Shown here in pieces: positions 21,043 to 32,181 of a stretch of DNA of 64,000 bases. The stretch spans positions 3,348,001 to 3,412,000 of the forward strand of contig CP085828.1 in NCBI GenBank assembly GCA_020809705.1. The letters are read 5' to 3'. This stretch comes from Calonectria ilicicola (lineage: Eukaryota; Ascomycota; Sordariomycetes; Hypocreales; Nectriaceae). The position numbers and the translations under genes were made by a program. The first letter of the stretch is position 1; each line of letters opens with the position of its first letter. The notes under the pieces were generated by a model. It was not told the DNA's origin. It made no database searches and was given only the letters and a program-made list of their open reading frames with translations.

Positions 21043-23373
21043 TGCACCGCTACAGATAGAGCCGGTACAGCAGCATCGCAGGTCCATATTCGAAAATACC
21101 CGTTGCCAAGGGTGGCTTGCGCACCCCTCCAGCAGTTGAGGTGGTGTTTGGGAATAATCTCTTTCGGCGCCGGCTCACCGCACTCTTGGACCAGAGACAA
21201 CTGGCGATTGGTATTGGGATTTTCCCTCTTATTTTTATTTTTATCTCGGTCCCCCTTCCCAGTTCCCGTTTCCCAGCCGCTCGCATTGGCCAGATCGGCG
21301 GGATGGCGTCTTACCGCCTCAGTTGCTGCCGCCGCTGAGCAAACGATGAGCGAAGCAGCTTCAGGCAGACCAACCGCACCTGTTTGAAATTTCCCGGCCC
21401 GGCATGATTACGCAGCTGCCATGCTCGTCATGGCCTGCTCACTTCCCGAAAGAGGATACCCATGACAACGAATTTGAAACGTAGACGACGTCGGTTGTTG
21501 ACTGCTATGGGTTGAAGAGACTTGCATGTATGTAACCTTGGGCCGCTTGCCCTGTCTTCGCTGCCACCACTTTTTTTTTCTGGTTCCGGCTCTCCTCACA
21601 AGACATGCGCGTCGAAACATTAGTCCGTCCGGCCCATGGTTACATCAGACAGTGTAGTAGTATCAAGTCACAGTTATGATGGGATAAGAAAAAATACACA
21701 CACACACAAGTCGGAGGGGGGCGTAGAGGGATAAACCAAGTCCATGACTCCATCACAACCTGATGCGATGGGGCTGGTTTTGATCAACTGATGAATTGAT
21801 TTTTCTCTTGCAGCGATTGATTTGCATGCAGGACAAGCCACTGGCGACCAGGACCGATTGATCGGCGGCGCACCGCTGACCAACTGGCCAATTTTAACAT
21901 GTATAATCCTCCGATGCTGCCGAACATTGGCCGCGCTGGCCCCGTCCCCACAAAGCAAAGCACCAGGTGAGCAGTGTACATGGGCCCATTTTCAAGGTGA
22001 CTCCATTAGTCGCGATATCTACCTCTCGGCCCCGAGTGTGGAGGAGACCTAGGCGTCGACGGGTTTGTGGCGCCTATTTGGCCGCCCATCCTTTGCGTCT
22101 CCGTGTTGCGATGGAGACATGGGACGGCACTAGAAGGGCACTTCATTGTATATCAAAACTCAAAACGACAGAAAAGGCTAATTACCCAAGCTTAGTGCGG
22201 GCGGTCTGCTACGTCAACCCGCCGGGCCGACAACGGGCCTTGACCTTGCTCCTGTAACTGCCAAGTGGACTGGGTTTCGGCCTTTCCTTTGCTTTTTTGA
22301 ATGGAATTGATTGACAGATTGTTGGGTTGCAGCACTGACTTGTCATTGGGCGCTGGCCCTCCCTCGAATACCTCGCTGTCTTTCTTGTCTGTGGGTGTCT
22401 GCCGAAACAACATCGCCCGCAACATAGACAAAGACATGCAGAGCAAGATCATGGCAGCTCCATAAGCAAATAAGGCCAAAAAAAATTATCGGTGCTACTA
22501 CCCGGCGCTCTCGCCGCACCCAGGAAGAGACCACGCGTAACACGGGGTCCCCAGCAATCAGAGGCCCCATAATCCACGACCGCGGAGGCTATCCGCTCAG
22601 CGCATACAACTCTCTTTATGCTACAGACAAGCATCATCCAAAGCCTTCTCTTTGGATGACGCTCCCCGCCAAATATGTCCCTCACTGGCTGTGGTCCCCT
22701 GACATCCCCTCCCTTTTCCCCCCCATTTACATCCCCCCCTTTCTTTTTTTCCCCAGTGTAGGCTGACTTCGTAACTCCCATTCCCCCCCTTGTTTTGGCC
22801 TCATCCGTTTCGTTCTCGAGATAATCGGTGACGTGACGACAACAGTGTCCAGAACCCTCCCAGGGTCCCGTCCTATCCCTCGCCCTCGCTTCTCTTTCGG
22901 CCTCCCTTCCTCCACGCGGCGTCCGCTACCACCCTCTCCAGAAACGGACCGAGCTACCCGGATGAGAGTTGCCCCGGGGGATTCAAGCTACAGGCTAGTG
23001 GAGGCGAAAAAAAGAAGAGCCAGCTGAAGGGCCAAGGAGGCAAAAGAACGAAGAGAACAGGTGGGAACTTGACGCACCGGACCGAAACCCCCAACTCGGC
23101 CCCATCACCCCTCCCAACGCGTCTACGTATCCCAGCAAATCAATCACTGTGACTCTAAGATTTTCTATTATTACTCTTTTTCCTTTTGATTGTCTTTCCC
23201 TTGGTTTCCCGATTTGACCTGGCCTCCTCCCTAGCCCCAGTTAGCAGCCACCCCGCCCACCCCCGCCGCCAGCCAGCTGCTCGTCATCGCCGGATAAGAG
23301 AGCATATCGATTTTAAGCACGACACATAATCGACATAAACCAACTTATTGCTTTTGTTTTTCCTCTGCACCAA

Positions 23374-24561
23374 ATGGACCCGACCTCGGGGCCTTCTCGG
23401 CCTGCTCTGCAGCCACACCCGGCTGATAATTCCCCTATTACCGCTGATGTGCCCCTGGCCCGGTTTGAGTTCAGCGACGCGGGCACAAAGGTGCTCATGG
23501 TCGAGTGGTATCCGGGTGCTGCAGCAGTCGTGGAGCCTTCTGTCGCCGATACTGCCGTCTCTTCCGAGGGAGCTGGGTCCTCAGACACCGCCGCCCCGGC
23601 CACCACCAACCCCGATCACATCTCCGCCCCGGCCCCGGGCTCGGAGCCCCGTGTTGACGCCGATGCTGGCCTGGAGGAGAGCAAGACTACTTCCGATGCA
23701 ACCGAAGGTCCCTTATTGGTTTCTCCCGGATCCAACTGGGAGGTCTCGTGGTCGGGCAAAACCACCGTCCTACATGCCTCAGAGTCCGAGTCGGACTCGA
23801 CGGATAAGCATCCTACCCGCCGTCGAGCCTTCTTTCTTCTTCCCCCCGATGCTTCCGTGCCTGCAACCATCAAATTGAGCCCTCCATCTGGAGACTCGCG
23901 TTCCAGCTTGACCCTCAAGCCCTTGCCGGCCATCTTCCCGCCGGGCTTTGATGCCGAAGCAGGAACCCGTGGTGTGCTGCACACGATATGGGCTCGCCGC
24001 CGGTTGGCTGCTCTGGACCAGGAGATGGCCGAGGAGATGCGGACCAATTCCGAAAGTGTTGGACTACAAATGGCTCTTTCGGAGAAGCAATGGATCCAGG
24101 ATACGTTCCTCAAAGCGCCCCAACCAGCGGGACACCAGAATCCCCTATCTACCCGGTCCATTGTTTCTGGTCGATTGGGTGATAAGCTCAGGGGTCTCAA
24201 GTTGGCAACTTCTCCATCAGACCTTGCACCCAGCTCATCAGGTGAGATCCATTGACCTCGTATACTGATATAGTCCTCTTCGTCACTGACACGTCATCCC
24301 ATAGCCAATACGTTTACCACTGCTGGCAGTCAATCCAACACGCTCTCCCCCCAGGGCGACGACATTGCCGTGTCTTCATTCTCTGCCATGAACAGCAGAG
24401 CGCCAGCCAATCCCATTTCCCTCAATGCTGCGCTTCACGGCAACTTCACAACGACCGCCTCGGCTCCTGTTCGAATGGACTCTCAGGATGATGACCTATT
24501 CGCGCTTCCCCTCAGCCCTCGTAGCCCAGATATGAAGAAAAGCCCCTTTAGCGCTCTGTGA
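23374..24561 (+). CDS. Unrecognised Pro/Ser-rich protein
   Basis: Exons 23374-24241 and 24305-24561; 374 residues. The intron (GTGAGA...CCATAG, with CTGAC branch-like signals) joins SSS to ANTFTTAG. Visible features: an N-terminal ordered-looking block (PLARFEFSDAGTKVLMVEW), WEVSWSGKTTV, a block around FFLLPPDASVPATIKLSPP and LTLKPLPAIFPPGF, then a charged helix (HTIWARRRLAALDQEMAEEM), and an acidic/Ser C-terminus (DDDLFALPLSPRSPDMKKS) with several SP sites that could be proline-directed kinase targets. No signal peptide or transmembrane segment. I do not recognise the family. Its separate blocks and GC-rich codon use indicate a real gene. It is the only gene downstream of the 6.7 kb gene-free region on this strand. 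Confidence 0.75.
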
Positions 24562-25100
24562 AGAAATTGCTAAGGAACAGAAAGCTTATGCTCATCCATG
24601 GTTCAAGAGGCCTTTCTTTTTCACTCCACCCCCAATCGCCTCTTAGGTGCGAGCATCACTTGGCTTTTTTAAGATACCCCCCTTCGTTCTGGCGCGATTT
24701 TCCTTTCTTTTTTCTGTCACATCATTTCCACAGTCTCTTGTTGGCTCGTGAAGCCATGAATGCATGACAAAGACTGAGCCCCTTGTCACTAGAGACATCA
24801 CATATCTTTTTTTTCTTCTCCTTCCGCTAGTGGGAGTACCAGTGTTTTAAAGAAGATGAAGGACCAGTCGAGTGTTTTGAAAGGAGAGACGAGACGAATG
24901 GAGTCGAGGAAGAGACCCTCGGAAAGGCTCATAGAGTACGCGATGCCAGAAGCGCGGTAATTAATCGTTAGTCCTCGTTATATAACTCCAAGTATACTCT
25001 TCAGGTATTGACATGGTGATCATGGTTAATGAAAGGCGTGTGGATGGTAGCACACTTGTCATGAGGTTTGTGTAGTCGTAGTTAACATTATGTCCCCTCG
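24562..25100. other. Convergent intergenic
   Basis: 3' flanks of two convergent genes; T-rich and CT-rich runs, no supportable gene. Confidence 0.55.
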
Positions 25101-25881
25101 TCATCTCCAACCTCCGACTCGTCCCTCGTCCCATCTCTCTTTGCGCTCTTGTCGTAGGTAGTATTGAGTCTTGGCCTCACGGTACCGGCGAATCCAGTCT
25201 GTCACCTCGCGCTCCGTCGCCGGCTCGCCTTCGCCTTCGCCCTCCAAGAAACTCTCCTCCATCGCTTGGCATACGAGTGCCTGCTCCTGTACGCTTTGCG
25301 ACAGCTGTTGGTAAAGCGACGCAGGGGAGAATGGAGCTAGGGCATGGTCCATGTCTGATTGTTTCTGGCGCCACTGGCGCTCCAGGGCATGCGTAGACAG
25401 GAGTTGTGCCTGTGTGGTTGCACGCTGGTGTGCTAGTCGAGCCTCGAGTTCTGTGAGATGGTTTGCGAGCTCAATGTTCTCGCTCAGCGCCGTACTAAGA
25501 GCTTGGTGTGATGCCTTGAGGGAAGGATGAATGGAATCGGGGGAATGTGTGAGTGCGTTAAGCAGGGTCGGGTTCGCAAGAATCTCGGCGAGTTCCTGCT
25601 TCCTATTTGTGTGTCAGCATACGATCCAGGGCTCTCCGTTGAGGGGCTGCAGACGATTTATCGTGGAGAATCTGCGGGAGCCATTGTTCGTCTGGCTCAG
25701 GGACGGAGACGGGTGCAACGGGTGTCGCTCCAGGCACGCGACTAGTGGCCAAGGTGCCATCGGGCGGAGGAGGGAGGCCGGTCGAGTTAGGCGTGGCTAT
25801 GCGGCTGGCATCGTGGCTTCCAGGCTTCGGAGGTAGTACAGGGGGGGTTTGGCCTTGGAGCTCGGGAGTGAAGCTTGCCAT
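25101..25881 (-). CDS. VPS37: ESCRT-I subunit Vps37 (Mod(r) domain)
   Basis: Exons 25881-25655 and 25602-25101; 242 residues. The N-terminal 75 residues are Pro-rich; after the intron the Mod(r) domain begins: KSKQELAEILANPTLLNAL, LTHSPDSIHPS, ENIELANHLTELEARL, with a long amphipathic helix through the middle, ending in WIRRYREAKTQYYLRQERKE. Vps37 is a structural subunit of ESCRT-I with Vps23 and Vps28, sorting ubiquitinated cargo into multivesicular bodies. The intron has to use a GTCTGC donor to keep the domain in frame; the nearer GTATGC would leave a 20-nt intron and the wrong frame. CTGAC precedes the AAATAG acceptor. The next gene, NUP84, is on the same strand upstream. Confidence 0.9.
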
Positions 25882-26581
25882 GGTTGATATCGCCTAGGGA
25901 CAGAGGTGGTGGCTCTGACGACCTATGACGATTGAAGTCGGAGGTGAACTGACGTACCTTAGTAGGGTGGGGAATTGGTGGGACGCGGGGGGTTCAAGGG
26001 TGGTACAGAGGTGGCAGCGCTACCAGAAGCCAGCTGCAGGGACACCAAAAGCCACTCATAAGATTTTGTCCCTATGTCTACAGGGTAGGGAATACGCACA
26101 TATTTTGTGTTCACGACCAACAATATATACATATTTTTTAATTGAGTATCGAGGTTTTACAACATGTTGATTAATGAAAATGGTTTTCTTTGCAATCAAA
26201 TAAAGATTTATGAAAAACAAAAAAAAGTTGCTGATTGTCCTTGCTCCTAAGTCAATACATGTTTACTAACTTATTGAAAACAGTCATCTATGTGTATATA
26301 CCTTTCTTTAACCGCAAAATGGCACCCTCAATGCCATCCTCATACCTCACACTAATTAGATCCAATTGACCAATTGAAAAAACCAGACATAGTAATTTTC
26401 CCACCCGAGAGATCGTCATCTTACTTACGAGGGTATTTCTCTCCACCCCCCCAAAATATGATAATCTACCAAGTCCGTATGTATGTTTACATCCACTCTT
26501 CCTTCCCACCCTCAATATTTAAACATCTATCAACGCCCAAGGCACTAAAACCAATTTCGAGAGCCAAGCCAATGTCTGCAA
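25882..26581. other. Intergenic NUP84 3' flank / VPS37 promoter
   Basis: AT-rich segment (26085-26310) without a supportable gene. Confidence 0.5.
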
Positions 26582-29439
26582 TCAGGGCTTCACCGACCAT
26601 AAATCTCGTGACCAGCCCATCTCCCGCAACTTCTTGTTGCCTGATCCAACAGTTCGCTTCTCACCAGTGCTGATAGCCAGGGCCTTGCTGCACACAGCAA
26701 ACGCCTCAACCAGCTCCTTCATTCGACCGGCTTCCACAAATGCAGTCGAAAGATCAGAGTTCCTCTCAGCAATGACGGCGGCCAGCTCCATACACTCCAG
26801 CAGATTATCCCGGGAGATTCCCGTGCCAGCAAAGTGCAATGTGCTCACATACGCCATGATAGTTTCTGGGAGATAAGCCTGGCGGAGCTCCTTCAGGGAC
26901 TCGTCACCTTCTACTTGGATATTAGTGGATGTAATTGCTTGTCGAAAACAAACTCGCTTACCTTCGATGCCTCCCACGAGCCAATTGTTTAGGAGAGGTT
27001 GCATGTTCTCCTTTGCGTTTTTAACCTCGTTGCTAACCTCGTTCCAGAACTTGCGATGGTCCTCAAGTGGACCCCTATACTTTGTTAGCAACTTCACGTC
27101 TCTTGGGGGAAGAGCTAAACCTACTCATTCACAAGTGCTGCCATTGAAGCAATTGTCTCCATGCTATCCAATGCGCGAATCAGGGCCTCCAACTCCCGGA
27201 AATTTCGAGCGTCGATGATGACTTGCTCTGGACTGATGGATGCGATTCCACTTCGCTCAAGCTGTTGAGCCCAGAATGCCCTATCTTCCAACCAAGCACC
27301 ATCGGCTTCATCTTGCTCGACAAGGGCTGCGACAACGTCGGCGAATGGCACTCTCTTCATCAACTGACGTGCGGCATTAAGATGTAAACCTCCTGTTCCC
27401 ATGTTAGCCTTTATCCTAAAATGTCACGGATTAAACCTACGCAGGAAGAACTTGTAGACTTTGGTGCCCACCGAGAACACGTTTGGCCATGTCTCGTTTA
27501 CTAAAACCAACCATTCCAAAGCACGAATCATATACTCATGCTTGAGCTCAATCTTCTCCTCATCGTCCGCAAAAAAGTCTGGCTTGATAGGTCGGCCGAA
27601 TTGTGTAGAAGGCGATCCTGCCTCAATGATGGTAAAAGAATTCTTGGCAGGGAAGGCAGCAGTGTGCGGGTTGAGATCGTCATACATAAGCCATGCCTGA
27701 GTCTTGACGAATTCTAACACGTCGATGCCGGCGCTCTTGATGAGCTTGAGCTGGATTAGTCGCTGACCAGGGTCTTCTTCGGTGATCGAGTTGCAGCTGA
27801 GAACCTCGTAAGATCGGGGCACATCCAGGATAGAGCAGTATAGTGGTATTAATTCTTGCAGTTGAGCAAGGCGCAGGTAATTAGTGTAACCTGCTAGAAT
27901 GTTTTCCTGAGCTCGTTTCTGATCGGGAGGGATGGTTTGAGAAGTCACAGAGCCCTCTCCTGCACCGAGTTTGTCAAGAAGCGTGATGAGAAGATAGACG
28001 TGGGCAACAATACGGAGCCCATGATGCTGATCCGCCTGGAAGAACTTCTCCTTGTTCACTCGCAGAGAATTGGCCTCAGATCGATATAGAAGCTTTGGGG
28101 TATTCTCGTCGCTGTCTGTTGAAAGAACCAGGCCCTGCTCATAAAGATGATGTCTGATTTCCCTCGAGATCAGCGAAGCCTGGATAGCCTTGGTCGGCTC
28201 AATGGCTTCGTTGTGAATTTGCTGGTTGGATTCAAGGGTGTGGATGAGGCGCTTCTCGAGAGTCTCTGTCTCGCCGTGGAATTGGATGGCATCAAAAGAG
28301 GAGAATGTTTGAGTCAGGTTTGTGGTGACTTCAGGAGGGCATTTGCCCAAGATGAACGTATCCAGCTGGGTTCGCAACAAAGCATTGTAATTGGCAAAGA
28401 GAAAGTCGTCCCAAGTGAGAGCAACCTTTTCCACGCTCGGGATGTCGCCAGACAAGACACCATATACGGCCCGTTCATAATCGTCGCAGCCACCTTGTCT
28501 TGCCAATCCGAAGCACATGCGTCGCCAGAGAGCCAGGGCTGCTGGGTCGTTTACAGGGTTTGGCTTGCTCTCATCGGATGAAAGAAGCATTGCAGATGAA
28601 GAAATTGCGCGCCACATCTCGGTTCTTTCATTGCACCAGTCACGAATAACATCTGCGCTGGATCCTCGACGCAGATGTTCAAAGCAACCAAGCCAAATCG
28701 CACGCTCAAAATATTCATCCTGGGGCTCGAGCTTTCGACCTTGACGAGTAGCGGCATCGGGATCTAGCTGAGTGATAAGGGGCGCGCCATCAGAGTTGAC
28801 ATGAGTATCGGCAATGTTGGGGGATTGTCGATCGAGGAGGTGCGGCCAAGCAGTAACGCTCTTTCTCAGCTTGATGGATGATCGTGTGTGGAGCCATCCA
28901 TGCGCAATAATGTCCCCTCGGTCTGCATTCTGTTGAAGTTCGCGAGCCAGTTCATCAATGTCTGGACCAGAGGCAGCATTGGTTTGTAGCCACTGAACTA
29001 CTGCCTGTCGTTCTCTGGCTAGTGGATCGGATTCGAGGAACTCGTGAAGTAGATCGTTCGGCGTAGTTTTGCTGGACGTGTTGGAGTTTGAGCTAGGATA
29101 TCGCAACGGGAGAAGTCGGCGGACTAGATCCCATGTCTGCACCTCCTTCTCAAGAAGTTCAACTTGTTTGGCAGAAGCAGCATTGCTGCCAACGTCGGCT
29201 TCATCCACATCCATGTCAGCATAGTCATGGGTCCCTTCGCGCAAGCGCCTTGGCCGTATGTGCGCCAATCGTCGCAAAGCATTTTCGTGATACTTTCGTG
29301 GTAGATCGAGGATCCGGTCTCGCTTCTCTGAATGTGAAAGAGGAGCTGAGAGACAGTCGTCGAGGGCGTTGGCGAACTGTTCAACCTCAGGGCCGGCGGG
29401 AGGGGGTGGGAACTTCTTGATAGGGATAGCGACTTCCAT
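26582..29439 (-). CDS. NUP84: Nucleoporin Nup84 (Nup107 family)
   Basis: Four exons: 29439-27441, 27392-27125, 27074-26962, 26913-26582; 903 residues. Start at the ATG for MEVAIPIKKF (the frame continues six codons upstream from a TTG only). The protein is almost entirely helical, with the Nup84/Nup107 signatures: WDLVRRLLPLRYP, RERQAVVQWLQ, YFERAIWLGCFEHLRRG, WRRMCFGLARQGGCDDYERA, RIVAHVYLLITLLDKLG, YTNYLRLAQLQELIPLYCSI. It is a scaffold of the Y-shaped Nup84 subcomplex in the outer ring of the nuclear pore and binds Nup133 by its C-terminus. The three introns are 48-50 nt, two with perfect GCTAAC branch points, at the low end of intron length in the window. Confidence 0.95.
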
Positions 29440-30114
29440 CTTGTCTGTTTGATGCAAATCTCTTTGAGAAGTAGGTCAAAATCAGTACCGTAGCGGTACT
29501 GGGGTAGGGAATGTCTTGGTCGAAGAACTCGTGAGGTTGACCCTAATCGGCTTGGGCGGCCGCTGGGGTCCAAAGCTTTTTCTCGTTCAAGGTCGCATGC
29601 ATGCCCAGGCGTGGGAGCAAAGTAGAGTTCGCGTGTATCGAGGTTGCGCAAGATGAATCGTCAGCTTAATAGTGGTGGGCGTTGCGGAAGCCTTTCGCGG
29701 ATTGTTGATCAACGCCAACTCAAGAATTGCTGTTGTTGCTTTGACTGGCGCGCCTGGAGCTTTTCCTGCATTCGGTACGTACCTGGGTGCCTGGGCAGCA
29801 GCAAACGCAGCCGCGACCAGGCGCGATGGCGCGTAGATGCCTTTACAGTGCAAACAGTACAAAACAGACTTTATTCACTGTGATACTTCAAGTACGACCC
29901 CACCTGGCCGCAATTTTTCACTTTTTCTTCTTCCTTCTTTATAATGTCATTTGGCATTCATATTAGAGTCTCGGAACAGGACATCTCAATGCTTGTTCAG
30001 ATCCCTCGAGGGTCTCATGCGTGCTCAATGATCGCCTAGAAAAGATTCGGCGCTCTTCACTAAGTTACCAGAGTTTTCTAAACCGGTGGACACATCTATG
30101 ACGAGCGTTACATC
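29440..30114. other. Intergenic NUP84 promoter / CMC4 3' flank
   Basis: No supportable gene. The NUP84 leader is immediately right of 29440. Confidence 0.5.
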
Positions 30115-30536
30115 TCATTTTCCTCCCTCTCTGAGCTGCTTCATCTTCAGTCGTAAAAGACTGGGCTTTGGGCAACTCGGGGTAGTTCCTTCGTCCCCGT
30201 AGCGTTCGTAAAAAACCTCGCAGCACTCGTATAATGCCCTGATGGCAGTCTGGCACCTGGCCTCATTATAGCCACTGCGTGTGAGGCAATCTGGTTGGAT
30301 AAAATTTAGCGAGTCGGTTACCTTGGTGATTCCAGGGCGAAACTGTCAAGTACCTTGAATTGCACACTACGCGCCAAAGACGGGCGAATCAGCATTCTTC
30401 TTGATTTTACGGAGTAGAAAGACTGAAAACTTACTGCGCGAGGATGGCATGCAGGCTTTGCCTCAACGTCGTCCTTCGGAGCCTATTGGGAATGGCGTTA
30501 GTGTATGTCGGACATGGATCTGTTCCAACGCACCAT
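30115..30536 (-). CDS. CMC4: Twin-Cx9C mitochondrial intermembrane-space protein Cmc4
   Basis: Four exons on the minus strand: 30536-30534 (just ATG), 30482-30435, 30366-30354 (13 nt), 30290-30115; 79 residues. The joined product starts MAPKDDVEAKPACHPRACAI and has a twin Cx9C motif: C13-x9-C23 and C34-x9-C44, plus C45 and C61, ending in LLRLKMKQLREGGK, the conserved Cmc4 tail. Introns are 51 nt (GTGCGT, CTAAC, ATAG), 68 nt (GTAAGT...GTAG) and 63 nt (GTACTT...CCAG). Cmc4 is imported into the intermembrane space and oxidised by the Mia40 relay; its role is tied to cytochrome oxidase/copper biology but is poorly defined. Because of the tiny exons this gene does not appear as an open frame and would be easily missed. 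Confidence 0.9.
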
Positions 30537-31397
30537 GATTGTCTTGTCCAAGGCTACAGATACCAAAGGGTGACGGAAGTAAGAAATTGATGCACACTGG
30601 CGAACCCAAAATGTGACCAAACGCTGCCACACCACTAGCCACATCAGATCAGATCGGATGGAAGCAGCCACACTTTTGGATACTGTTCAGATCTGGTACT
30701 CGACCTGAAGTTTAACTTAAATGAATGTACGTGCAATGGATATGGTTCTGGGTCGATGGTTTGCGTAGTTAACAAGGTAGGTTAAGCGTATTTACACAGG
30801 GGGAGTAAATGGCATCTCGCTCATCCAGAAGGTTAGCAAGGTTCTGAGAACCCGGTAGACAGGACGGCTGAGGCACCATTGGGACCAACAACCGCCAAAG
30901 TTTCATCCCGCTTCTATCGCTGAGGTCAGCATTCTGCTTTGCTGTTGGCTTTGGCCTCTCCGTCACCGGTCGCATTACCTTGACGACGACGTGGCTGGTG
31001 ACCAATGAAGTGTGGCGCTCCCCACCTTCCGCTGCTTTCTCTGCCTTTTGCCTTGATGCGACTGGGGCGGGCAGGGCCGCCTTCACTTCACCATCACGCA
31101 CGCACGCCCTTGGTTTGCCTGCAACATAAAACAAACTGCCTGGAGCCAAGGAATTTTTTCCCTCCTTGCCCTCGACCTCCCCCTCTTCCCCTCCCATCGC
31201 ACCTCTCGCGACACTTCTTATACCGGCGCTGAGACTTGTTCCTTGCGCTGAATCCGACTCTCCACCCCACTTCGCAACACACGGAACCCAAAGGTTCGTA
31301 ACGGCGACGCCGACGATACAGAACCCTCAAGAACTCGATCGCGTGCTGACTCCCATCGCCGGCGCAGAACCCAAATACCCCGTCGAACCGTCCCATC
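30537..31397. other. Divergent promoter region CMC4 / SUMO
   Basis: About 860 bases shared by two divergent genes; the SUMO leader is C-rich (31150-31390). No other gene supportable. Confidence 0.5.
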
Positions 31398-31754
31398 ATG
31401 TCTGGCGAGAACGAGAACGGCGCTCCTGGCGGCGAACAGGCTGCTAACACAGAGCACCTGAACATTAAGGTCACTGATAACAACAACGAAGTCTTCTTCA
31501 AGATCAAGCGCAGTACCAAGCTGGAAAAGCTCATGACTGCCTTCTGCGAGCGCCAAGGCAAGGCAATGAACTCCGTTCGCTTCCTATTCGATGGCACCCG
31601 TGTCCAGCCTTCAGACACGCCTGATGCCGTACGTGCTGATTCCGCCTTCATTCCCCTCAACCAATGACAATATGCTGACTAGGCAACTTTCTAGCTCGAG
31701 ATGCAGGACGGCGATACACTCGAGGTTCACCAGGAGCAGGTTGGCGGTTGCTAG
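31398..31754 (+). CDS. SMT3: SUMO (small ubiquitin-like modifier) precursor
   Basis: Exons 31398-31628 and 31695-31754; 96 residues. Family blocks: HLNIKVTDNNNEVFFKIK, LEKLMTAFCERQGK, RFLFDGTRVQPSDTPDALEM, QDGDTLEVHQEQVGGC. The diglycine that is conjugated to lysines ends at residue 95, with a single Cys after it, so maturation by a Ulp1-type protease removes only one residue. The intron is phase 0 (GTACGT, CTGAC, CTAG). SUMO modifies nuclear proteins in transcription, DNA repair, septin and kinetochore function. Confidence 0.97.
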
Positions 31755-32181
31755 GCGCTTGAGGGGTTAGGTTAAGGTCCCTGGCCGGGTTACGTCCCTA
31801 CCTACCTAGCTGGTACGGCTTGTGTACATCAAATGACAGGGCAAGACATGCACCAATAATTTACGAGAACAATTCACCACAACTTTCTTTGCTCATTGCA
31901 CGCATGTTTGGAAATAATGAGTTCCATCTGCATGTCCAAAGACATGCAAAAACCAAACACGCGTTTACTTTGCCATTCTAGCTAGACCAAACCAATCCAA
32001 GGCCAAAATCAACTTGCACACAATTAATACAACGCCACCCTCCCCAACTACCTCCAAAAAGCAAACAAGCAATGTATTATCCTTCCATTTCCGTTCCTTC
32101 CATTCTTTCCTTCCATTCATCCAAGCCCATGAAACACCATGCAATCAAAATCAAAACAATATCCAGCTAACATCGCTAAAA
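31755..32181. other. Convergent intergenic
   Basis: 3' flanks of SUMO and the LIM gene; no gene seen. Confidence 0.5.

Larger units (their letters stand above)
16684..23373. other. Long gene-free region (about 6.7 kb)
   Basis: No reading frame here looks like a protein gene: the longest is 231 codons, lacks recognisable motifs, and open frames are scattered on all strands as expected in GC-balanced non-coding DNA. The region contains short tandem arrays (17168-17223, 17284-17333, 20711-20750, 21025-21042), a CTCGGC/GCCGAG inverted repeat at 19441-19473, many C/G-runs and, at the right end, a pyrimidine-rich leader (23155-23235) for the next gene. It separates two divergently transcribed genes and must hold their promoters. 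Unlike the terminal block it is not AT-enriched, so it is not a RIP-degraded repeat. Confidence 0.7.

Noticed and set aside
16684..23373. tRNA, 5S rRNA or CRISPR-like array
   Set aside because: No convincing A-box/B-box pair or cloverleaf was seen by eye, and the tandem repeats are short simple sequences without spaced direct repeats. A covariance-model tRNA scan would settle it.
29440..29457. Six extra N-terminal codons for NUP84
   Set aside because: They would start at TTG; the ATG at 29439 begins the protein.
30065..30256. 63-codon minus-strand frame over the CMC4 last exon
   Set aside because: It is the wrong frame of the real gene; the correct frame gives the twin-Cx9C protein.
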